Assembly: GCA_027625915.1 (NCBI GenBank)
Contig: JANTQA010000033.1
Location: 2,170,001-2,234,000 of the forward strand
DNA from: Anaeramoeba flamelloides
Lineage: Eukaryota > Metamonada > Anaeramoebidae
Direction of reading: 5' to 3'
Length of the DNA: 64,000 nucleotides
The stretch's first letter is position 1; each line of letters begins with the position of its first letter. This document shows positions 1-10,544 of the stretch, one piece after another. A program made the position numbers and the translations under genes. The notes under the pieces were generated by a model. It did no database searches and was not told the DNA's origin. It worked only from the letters and a program-made list of their open reading frames with translations.

Positions 1-446
1 TAACTTTTAGGAGATCAGGATCATAAATTCCCAAATTTGAAATATTTTCAAATGTAATAACTTTTTAACCCTTAGAGAATTTCGATTTGTAATTTTTTAA
101 GTCACTTCCTTGAAATTGATCTCTTATTTTTCAAATTTTTCTTATTTCATTTTTTGTAAATTTATTTTGTTGTCTATTTTGATCATTTAATCAAAAAAAA
201 TTTTTTCAAAGTAACTTCACTTTCTTTTTTTTTCCTTAACCTTACCTCTCTATACTTTCTTCTTTTTTAAAAAAAAAACTCAAAACAAATCAAACAAAAA
301 ATTCACTTCCCAAAAAGCACAACCAAAAACTAATAAACAAAAAATTCTTCTCAATACAAAAAACAAAAAACAAAAAAAAACCAATAAAAATACCTTAAAA
401 ATACCTTATTTTCTCCTTTTTATTGAATATTTTCTTCTTTTAAAGA
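1..446. other. AT-rich 5' flank, no gene seen
   Basis: No open frame, RNA gene or repeat is recognised here. The last 250 bases are A- and T-homopolymer rich with a pyrimidine-rich stretch before the ATG at 447, as expected for an upstream region of a gene in this AT-rich genome. No specific promoter element can be called. Confidence 0.4.
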
Positions 447-3400
447 ATGAGTGAGTGTACACTTTATCGAAAACTTGACAACAAACGAGTCCGGTGTGTT
501 TGTTGTTCTATAAAATGCGTCATCAATAATGGAGAAACTGGTGAATGTGGTGTTCGAAAAAATCGAAATGGGAAGTTGTATCTTGAAGTTTATAACAGAC
601 CAAACGCATTACACGTTGACCCAATTGAAAAAAAGGTAATTAAATTCTCTTGATTTTTTTTTTTTATTGAATTCAAACCTTCATTTGAAACCTAACCATT
701 TAAAAAAAATTTCAAAACAAAACAAACAAATAATGATCATTGCCTTTTTGATCCTTTCTTTTGTTAAATATTTTTATTTTCACAACAAAGCCTTTGATGC
801 ACTTTTACCCAGCTTCTAAAGCCTTAAGTTTAGGTACTGTTGGCTGTAATTTCAGGTGAGAATTAATCTTTTTTTTTTCTTTAATGATCAGTATGACAAA
901 TTATTAAATCTTAAAACAGTTTTTGATAGGACAATTTAGAATTTGTTTTGTTCAGTGCTTTGGAATAATATTTTACTGGAATATTTCAACTCAAAAAAAT
1001 TGAATCGTCTTTTGGATCAAAGAAAGTGTTAAAAATCAAAAAAAAATCAATCTTTTTATTTGAAAAAACAAGGCTCTATATAATTTTGGAAATAATGAAC
1101 AATTTAGTTCTGGGTTCTTAAAACCCAAACGATTTTTATTCAGAACATTATAAATTAACCAGATATTAGCCCTTTTCCCAATTATGTCTATGTCAAACCT
1201 ATGCGGAAAAAAGGAATTTTTATATATTATTGCTAATTTTTAATCTCTTTATGATATTTGTCCTTAAAATTTTCTTTGTTAATTTATTATATTCTTCTTA
1301 TTATATTATTCAATTTATCAATTAAAAGGTGTTCATTTTGTCAAAATTGGCATTTAAGTCAAGCATCTAGAACTGAAGATATTGAAAAGTTAACACTAAA
1401 ATATAATATCACTCCAAAGGAAATAGTGAAAATGGCCATAAAGAAAGGATGTAAAGTTATTGCATATACTTATAATGTAAGAACTTTATTTATTTAAGAT
1501 GATTCAAATAAAACAACAATAAAACATCTAATAAAATTCACAATATAAAATAAATAAAAAATCAAAATAAATATAAAATAATAGGAACCAACAATTTTTG
1601 CTGAATATGCAATTGACATAGCAAAGTAAACCTTTCATTTTCTACATAATTAATTTTAAATGATAATACCGTTAATTGTAAAATAATAAGATCAAAATTT
1701 TCCTTCAGCTTTCCCAAAATAATCACATTCCAAGAATTATACCAAATCATCAAAAGTTCCCCAATTCTAAGAGAAAATTAATAATTTAAACTGATTTTTT
1801 GAATACAAAATATGAAATGTACCCGATTTTAAAATCTTTTTTTTGGAAAGCTGAAGGAAAATTTTGTTCCATTTATTTGACAACAAATAGTAATAATATG
1901 TCACAATTAACCTTAAAGAACTAAAAATCAATAATATAACAATTTTTCTACACAAAAATTTAGAAATTAGGAAAGTGTCAAGGTTTTCCAGAATTCAAAA
2001 TAATTGAAGAAAATCTTTGATTTTACTCAATTTTTTTAAATCCGGGAAAACCGAACGACAAGTACCTAGATTTTTTTTCTTTCCAGAAATAAATCTATAA
2101 TAAATTATATTTTCAGTTTATTTCTGAAATTAAAAAAAATCCTAACAGCTGTCAGAGGAAATTAATTTTATCCCTTCAAAAAAAAATAATAATATAACAG
2201 TTGTCCAGTTAATTATGTGTTGCTAATTGATATAAATACATTTTAGAAAACTATTTCAAATGTGTGTTAAACAAGTAAAATTTGTTTATATTTGATCATA
2301 CTTTATTTTCGCAATGTCAAATTTTATTTTTAAAGGTAATAAGAATTTGATTTTTTCATAAATTAATGATTTAAATTTGTTATGTTGCTCTTATACGGTT
2401 GAAAAATATACCCAGTCTCAGACAAGAATAGTATGTTTTAAAAAGTTTTTTTTCTTTTGATTTTTAAAATTATAACCTTTAAACTTTTACATCGACACTA
2501 AATGTATAAAGAATAAATTAAAGTGCCCCGATAAAAAGTTAAAAAAAAAAAAAAAAAAAAAAACAATCACACATAAAAAGTTAAAGAGAATTTTTATTTA
2601 CTAATTTGTAAATGATCAAGAAAGTAAACCACAGAATTTTGGTTCTGACCACTAAGTAAAATACACATGTTTTTAAACTCAAAATTTTGATCCTAAATAA
2701 AATGTGTATAAATTATCATCTAGAAGTTCAATTTTGCTTTTACAAAAGCATACTTAAATAATAAATTTATTAAATAATTATTTATAAAAAGATTAGACAC
2801 TGTTGGATGAAAGAAAAAAAAGCTTTCACAACTTATTTTGATATTTCACAAATTGAAAAAATAAATCATGAAAGTGAAAAAAATACATTTTTAACAAATA
2901 TTTTGTTTTTTTATTATTTTGAAAACATATTTTTAAAAATATCAAAATAAAAAAAAAAAATAAAAAAAATTAATTTCAAAATAATAATCTTCATCATAAT
3001 TTTTTTTTCATAGATTGGCACATGAAAAGAATATTAAAAATGTATATGTTAGTAATGGATATCAATCTGTTGAAACAATTGAGGCGTTGGCCCCATATTT
3101 GGATGGGATTAATGTTGATTTAAAAGCATTTACAAGTAGATTTTATCATGAATTAAGTGGTGTCAGGCTATCACCTGTGCTATCAAATATCAAAAGATGG
3201 CATGACTTGGGTGTATGGATTGAAGTAACAACCTTAATAATTCCTGGTGAGAATGATAGTGATGAAGAATTAACCAACATTGCAAAATTTTTATATAATA
3301 TAAACCCAGATATCCCTTGGCATATTTCAGCCTATAAAGATGCATATAAAATGAAAGGGAAGGGAAGAACCCAATTATCAACAATAATACGTGCTTACAA

Positions 3401-5595
3401 AATAGGCAAAAAGATTGGTCTCCATCATATTTATTCTGGAAATGTAAGAAATTCTGAAACTGAAAGGACATATTGTCCGAATTGTAAAAAAATTCTTATT
3501 GAGCGTTCAAGGTTTAAGGTCACAATTAAAGGTTTGAAACATGGGTGCTGTAAGAAATGTAACACACCTATTATAGGGATTTGGTCTGATAAATCTCAAA
3601 ATAGATTGGTAAAAACTAAAATAACCAATCCCAAAGAAATCCATTCCATTTTATATCCCGAGGAATTGAAAGAAGATAACGAATATACATATACAAATTA
3701 TTTTAAGGGTTCAACTGTTGAAAAGGAAAAACAAATTTTAATTTTATATGGAACACAAACGGGAACAACCGAACAGGTAGCGAACCAATTATATCAACTA
3801 TTAATTCATTCAGAACGCACAAAAAATAGTTTTGATTTTAGAATTATTGATTTAGAAGATTATAACCCAAGAAATTTACCTAAGGAAAGGAACATTATAT
3901 TGTTAAGCTCAACACATGGAGAAGGCGAACCACCAGATAACTGTGTAAGGTTATTTAATTATTTAGAAAAAATAGATATTTCAACAAATGCTAATTTATT
4001 AGAAAAATTAAAATTTGCAATTTTTGGTTTAGGCAATAGTACCTATTGTGATAGATATCAAAAAAATATCAAAATATTTTGATAATAAATTTGAATTGCT
4101 TGGGGGGCAAAGATTAATCAAAAAGAGGTGAAGGTGATGAATTTCAAAATAATATTGAAAAATCTTTTAAAAAAATGGTTCAATTTATTGGTATCCTCTT
4201 TGTGTGATACAATAGGAATTAAAGAACAAAAAATCAAAATTCACGAATCAAAATTAAAAGTAATTTATATCGAATCAAAAAGAAACATCAGTGAAAATGG
4301 AAAGATGAAGGATAATAAAAAGAAAAAGAAAAAGAAAAAAGAAAGGGAAAAAGAAAAAGAAAAAGAAAAGGAAAAGGAAAAGGAAAAGGGAATGGAAATG
4401 GAAATGGAAATTGAAAAGGAAAAGGGAATCGAAAAGGAAAAGGAAAAGGGAATGGATATTGAAAATCTTTCACTTAATAGAGACAATAAAATATATAATT
4501 CTATAAATCCATTCCAATCAAAATTGCTTATAAAAAAAGAATTAATAAAGAGTTCTAATGAAAGGTCTTGTTTACATCTTGAATTTGATATTACAGGATC
4601 AAATTTTCATTATAATTGTGGAGATCATGTTGTCATTTTACCCAAAAATCCAATTGAAATAGTTGATAAAATTGCAAATAGATTAAATCTTAATGTTGAA
4701 AGAGTGTTTAAAGTTGTCCCGTCAAGTCGGTTTAAAAAAATCAAAACGATTGGAGAATGTTTAGAATGTGATTGTGATTTAACTAGTGCGGTTAAAATTT
4801 CAATATTAAAAAGACTTTTAAAATATGCTCACAAAAATAATGAAAAAAATGAAATAAAAAAATTGATCCAAAATACAGAATTTTATAATGAATGGATGAT
4901 TAACAATAAAAGAGGCTTTGTGGATGTATTGGGATATTTCCAAAGCATCGAATTGAGTTTTGAACAATTTTTAGAAATTGTACCCCGGTTAGCACCTCGA
5001 TACTATTCAATTTCCTCTTCACCGAAAAGTGATCAAAATAAAATTAATATAACAGTTAGAGTCGTTGAACATGGATTGTGTACAAATTATTTAAAAAATT
5101 TAAAAACAAATGATTTTGTGAATTTATATATTCAAAAATCTTCCTTTAAAATTGATCATAATAACCCTTCAATTTTAATAGCAACGGGTACAGGTTTGGC
5201 CCCATTTAGAGGAATGATACAAGAACTGCTATATTTAAAAACAAATGAAAATCAAAAAAAGTTCCCAAAAAGTTTGTTGTTTTTTGGTTGTAGAAATAAA
5301 GAAATTGATTTTATTTATAAAGATGAAATTGAAAAAGCTGTTAATCTAGATGTCATTTCAAATTCTTTTTTTGCCTTTTCACGAGACCAACAAGAAAAAA
5401 ATTTATGTTCAGCAAAAAGTATTAGAGCAGGGTAAATTAATTAAAAAATTATTGAAAAATAATAATACTAAAATTTTAGTTTGCGGTATTGCAAATATGG
5501 CAATTCAAGTCAAAAATATTTTTATCAAGATCATTGGTGAAAAAAAGTTTTTAAAATTGCAAAAAAATGGACTTTACCTTGAAGAAACTTGGTAA
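447..5595 (+). CDS. AmmeMemoRadiSam-type radical SAM enzyme fused to a diflavin (flavodoxin-FAD-NADPH) reductase
   Basis: Exons by GT-AG sites and frame: 447-635, 791-855, 1329-1476, 1585-1625, 3014-5595. The N-terminus matches the AmrS/COG1180 family: DPIEKKPLMHFYP, then the CxxxCxxC cluster motif CNFRCSFCQNW (C82, C86, C89, split across introns 2), IAYTYN-EPTIF, VSNGY, and a Cys-rich tail YCPNC...CCKKC near residues 301-330. A flavodoxin domain follows at about 389-540 (GTQTGTTEQ, STHGEGEPP, GLGNSTYCDRY). Next come a Lys/Glu linker, then FAD- and NADPH-binding modules (RYYSISSSP, ATGTGLAPFRG, FFGCRNKEIDF, ILVCGIANM) as in cytochrome P450 reductase/CysJ. Expected role: NADPH to FAD to FMN to the 4Fe-4S cluster for SAM cleavage, substrate unknown. 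The assembled last exon changes frame four times, each explained by one extra A in an A-run (4060-4066, 4120-4124, 4169-4175, 5395-5401). Without those bases the CDS is 3021 nt, about 1006 aa. Domain calls are strong. Whether the gene is intact is unclear. Confidence 0.85.
1671..1911. mobile_element. Foldback/MITE-like element, family R, copy 1
   Basis: The ends are inverted (GTTAATTGT... and ...ACAATTAAC), and an inner inverted pair TTTTCCTTCAGCTTTCC / GGAAAGCTGAAGGAAAA is near perfect. A second copy with the same order of landmarks (inner pair, then a CCATTTATTT...CAACAAATAGTA block) is at about 26248-26490. No coding capacity, so a non-autonomous element is inferred. It sits inside an intron. 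Boundaries are approximate. Confidence 0.65.
1975..2155. repeat. Hairpin repeat, family P, copy 1
   Basis: Two adjacent palindromes. The first arm pair is AGGTTTTCCAGAATTCAAAA... against ...TTTAAATCCGGGAAAACCGAACG. The second is CTTTCCAGAAATAAA... against ...GTTTATTTCTGAAATTAAAA. The same arms, bounded by TAGG...CCTAACG, recur at about 18931, 28048, 32830, 34075 and 63040. No ORF. Confidence 0.6.
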
Positions 5596-6258
5596 ATTAG
5601 TATGTTTTTAATTTATTTGATTGGTTGAAGGTTTATAATCATCTTGGAAATCTTTGAATAAATGAATTTTATTTTGACTTTTATTTTCTATCATTTTTTT
5701 TTTTTTACTCTTTCTTTTTAATATCTCTCTGAATATCAATATTAACTTTTTTTTTTTTTTTTAAATTTTTTTTATTAATATTTCTTTAAAAAATTAATTA
5801 AAAAACATCAACAAAATAATTGCAATATGAAGATTCAACATGATTTTAAGTATATTAAGATATAGTTGTTGTTTTGAAATAAATTTAAATTTTTTTGTTT
5901 GTTTTTACATTCTCATCTAAATATCACTTAATTGTTGTTTTCTTTTGAATTTATATAAAAAACCCTCCGATCAGTATTCCTGTTAAAAATAGTTGTGATC
6001 AAACCTTGTTTAATGGTTTGTTCAAACAAAAGCTCACCAATAACCTACTATAAAAATTGTTTAAAAAAGTGCCAAAGTAATTCAATTTTGAAATACTTTT
6101 TCAATATTCTCTGTTATCAAATTTGATTTTCACCACAACAAGATCCGAAAAAATAAAATTCAAGGAGAGTTTGGTTTTCTCATCATCAAATTCGGAACAC
6201 TATCAGAAACATTCATTTTTATTTTTTTCAAAATTAAACTTTACTTTGCTTTATTTAA
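5596..6258. other. Intergenic region between the fusion gene and the PH-kinase gene
   Basis: 660 bases of A/T-rich sequence between two plus-strand genes. An AATAAA-type signal about 60 bases past the TAA at 5593 could serve polyadenylation. No RNA gene or repeat recognised. Confidence 0.4.
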
Positions 6259-6869
6259 ATGAACGAAAAGCTGGAAAAACGAGGTGTATTATCAATACAA
6301 GAAGGTTCATTTAGAAAATGGAAGAAAAGAGTATTTGTGCTGACAACAAGCAAACTCTCTTACTATGTAAGTGAGAAGGCCTACCAAAACGAAAAAGTTA
6401 AAGAAGAAATCTCCGTCTTAGGGATCAGGGCAAATGAGTATAACTGGGACAAAACAAAACGATCTCACAAAGGCAAATTCTATTTCCAAATTTACCATGA
6501 GTCTGGAAGGGTCTTAATACCATTTACAACTGCGAAATCCGACAGAGATGATTGGATCGAAAAAATTAATAAGGCATCAGATAAATTAAAAAAAGAAAAC
6601 AAAAAGAAATGTGGTGTTGATGATCTACATTTCCTTGATGAAATAGGAAGGGGTTCTTCTGGCGTTACGTCAAAGGCAGTTTATTCCACAACAAGCGAAG
6701 TTGTTGCAGTAAAAAAATTAAGAATCTTTGATAATTTAGAAGAAATACAAAAGCTTTCAAAAGAGATTACTTTCATGAAAACTCATCACCACCCAAATGT
6801 TGTCAGATATTATGATTCCTATTTAATGGAAAATGAGCTTTGGGTAAGCTTTCATTTTTTTTTATTATT

Positions 6870-6902
<33 letters not shown>

Positions 6903-7789
6903 CTTCACTTTTCTTTTCTTTTCAATACTTCTTTTTTCTTTTTTTGATTTTTTTTTATCTGCAACACGCCGAGGTTCTCAAAAAAAAAATACCGTAGAAT
7001 AATATTGGTTTGTTCTCAAATGAAAAATAATGTTTTGAATTGGAATAATTATTAATCGTTAATTCGAACAAATTCAGATTTTGTTTAATAAAAAGAAAAA
7101 TAATTTTTTTGCTTTAAGGGATTAGAGTCACCATAGATTCTTGTTCTAGAATTAAGTATGTTGAAATTGGGTGTAAATGATATTAGTTTTTCATTGTTCA
7201 AATAGCTATAAAAAATCTTATATAAATAGAATTGAACAAAAAATAAATTAGTTTTTTTTTTACTAATGATCACTATTAAAAAATTTCATTTTGGAAATTT
7301 TTTTTTTATTTCCTTTTCCAAATCTAAAAATAGAACCCAAAATAATAGTATTCCAATATTTAAAAATTCATATTTCGAATTTACAAAAGTAACTATTTTT
7401 TAGAATTTTGTATTTTCAAAGATTAACTCAATAATTATCGGAATAAAAATCCTAAAGATTGATTAGTTTTTTTTTTCCCTTTTTTAAGAAACTAATTGTA
7501 ACATCAATATATTTCCAATATTTCAGAAATAATTTGTCAAAATGAATCTCAGAGTTAATTATTTAATTGAAAAAAACAATAAAATTTTTTAGTTACTAAT
7601 CTACTTTTCGCCACAAATTTAAGAAAGATATTTTTCAACTTTGAGTTCTGAATTTTGATGATTCTTCCTTTAAATTTAACTTGAAATGCAACTTTTTTTC
7701 TAAAATTGACGAATTTTTTGCTAATACAAGAATCATTTTAAATTGATCAGATAAACTTTTGTTACTATTTTACTAATCGAATTTTTATG

Positions 7790-7823
<34 letters not shown>

Positions 7824-10459
7824 CTCAAACATTTTATTTGAGAAAATTTAAGTAAATAAATTTGGATCAATACAGATAAGAAAGTGATTGTTTCTCAAAA
7901 AAAGTCTAGGTTAGTACTGAAGTTGCTGTGTAAACTTTTGGGAAATCGTTTAGTAGGTTAGGCAAAGTTGGGAAATTTTCGGATCTTCTTTTTTGGAATT
8001 CTAATTGGGTAGAATAATTTGTATTTTACTAAGAAATTTGGCATTATAAATGTTATTAGAAGCTATTTAAGAATACTTTAACTATTTTTTTTACGAAATT
8101 TTAAATTCCATAAATCCCAAAAGATGGCTCGTCTCAACTGTTAATCTATTTAAACACATGATTTGGTTCAAAGAACCAAACTATTAGTTCAATAAAAACT
8201 AAAAAAAAAAGTCCATCAATTTTCTGGGAAAGTTTGGAAAGGGAATAAATTCAATTTCTTTATTGAAAAATATGTCTATTTACAAACATTGTTTGGTTCT
8301 CCTTTCAAAAAAAAAGCAATATCATTTTTAAAAAAAAATAAAAATAGATTTGTCACTTTTTTCAAAGAAAAAAGAGAGAAGTAACCATTAATAAGAGATT
8401 TTGGAAAGTAGAAAAAACAAATTACAAAATTTAAGAAAAAAAAAAAAAAACATTTTTTTTTTACAAGTCAACTTAAGAAATTTTAGAGGAATGTTCAAAA
8501 GTAGTAATTGTTAAGAACACATAATAGATGCAAGATTTTAATTTTGATCTCCTTTTTGGATGTTGGATTAACAATTGTGGAACAAAAGAAGAAATAGAGA
8601 CTTGTTGAAAAGTTGGACGATCTAGTTTGTATTCTGTGTGATTCTAAATCAAGTTTTATCCCTTATGTGGAAAATGTAAAATTTAATTTCAATTTTTTTA
8701 ATCTAACTACATGGGAGAAAAGGATCCTTTGAAGAAAAAGTTCTTCAAAGTATCAATAACAATAGCATATTAGTTTTTTACTTGTTTGTTTTTGTTGTTT
8801 TTTTTTATTCTTAGAGTTAGATCCCGAGTTGGAAAAATACATCGCAACTCATATTGTCTCATTTGTTCAGCATTCCCCTGTTATAATTCCTCTTTTTGGA
8901 TCCCCTTCCAGATTCAAAATAATGATATTGTTCTAGTGCTAAGATGATATTAATCGTTGTTCTATAAACTATTCAATATCATCTTGTATCACTTCGAACA
9001 ATATCATTTTTTTCGTTCTTCCAGGCCAAACTCGTAACATAAAAGGTGATTGTTTTCAAATCGAAACAATAAAGACCGATATATTTGAACCAACTATTTC
9101 TCATATGATTTACATATAATAGCAATATTGCTTTGCTTTTAGACTTCTTTGTGGTAGGAGTTAGTTCCGTAAGGAGATGGGTAGTTGTAATTATTTGACT
9201 TTTTGTTAAAGTGTATTATTCTCTAAAAAAAACACAAAATCTTAATCTAGATTAATAGCCTTAATGTGAATTTTTTACAACCAATTTGAGTACATGTTTA
9301 ATTTGAATTAAAATTACAATCAATTCCTATTCCACTGAAATTTGCAAACACATGTGATCACAAACTCTATTATATTTTTTTTTTTTTTTGGGGATACAAT
9401 TTATTTCTCATAAATGATATTTTTTTCAAAATTTTTCTTATAATTTTTTTTTATTATTGAAAAGGTGTAAATTAAACTCTAGATATACTTATACTTAAAT
9501 TTCCTTTCAGAAGGTAAATTAATCGTCAAATCATAGATTTCAGGATTATTAATTAATGAAAATAATTCAAATAGTCACAGTTAAAAATTAATTCATTGAA
9601 ATTTATTTCTTTTAATTTTTTTTTTGAAATATCCACCTATCTTTTTCATAGGAAGGAAACACAGAAAAAATTTTTTTTTGTACTTTCTTATACTCGTGTC
9701 TATTTTTTTTTTGGTTAAGCCTAAAACGTTTATTATTTTCTAACTTTTTTTGCTTAATTGTACAAAAAATAATCTAATTTTTTTTTAATATCAATATTAG
9801 ATAGAACAACAATTTCCAGATACAATAATAATATTTACTCATACTAAGCTTTAAAAATATCAAAAAAAAATTAAATTAAATCAAAGTTAAACTCTTTTTC
9901 AAAACAATAAACAAACACATCAATTTTGTGATTAAGTAAATTTTTTTCTTAATATTTGATCTTATGAGGAATAAGATTAAAAATACGCTTAGTATTCACG
10001 AGTATTATTGAATTTGATATATTTTGTTTCTCTAAATATCTAAGTAATTTAAATAAAAAGCCTTCAAGAATATATAGGTAAACGTGAAATTTTTGATTTA
10101 GAATTGAGAATTTTAGTTTTCATTCACCAACTGAGACATAAATAAAATAAATGTCTTTTTTGTTGAATCAAATATATTGTAATGAACCTTTCAGAACCCC
10201 CCCCCCCTTTTATTTTTTTTAGTTTGTTTTAAATAATTTTTATAAATTCAGAATAATTGATTTTTATTTTTGTTAGTGGTTCTTTTTTCAACTTTTAAAA
10301 ACTTTTTTCACTTTTCATTTCGTTTTTTGTAAAAAAAAATAATAACCAACTTGAATGCCTATGTATGTGTAACTTCAAAACAATTTATTTTATATTCTTT
10401 GCGTGATGGTTCCAATTTTTTCCTCTCTACAACAAAAAATTTTCTCTGTCAATCTGATG

Positions 10460-10544
<85 letters not shown>

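Larger units (their letters stand above)
1626..3013 (+). other. Intron 4 of the radical-SAM fusion gene (1.39 kb) carrying two repeat elements
   Basis: The donor GTAAAC follows GCA AA, and the acceptor TTTTTTTTCATAG precedes A TTG GCA CAT. Joining gives DIAKLAHEKNIKNVYVSNGY, which is continuous AmrS sequence, so the junction is well supported. The other three introns of the gene are 155, 473 and 108 bases. This one is enlarged by a foldback element (about 1671-1911) and a hairpin repeat (about 1975-2155). A 22-base A-run lies near 2541-2563. Confidence 0.8.

Noticed and set aside
4060-5401. Programmed +1 frameshifting in the fusion gene
   Set aside because: The four sites share only A-runs, with no common slippery codon, stop codon or downstream structure; error or decay is simpler.
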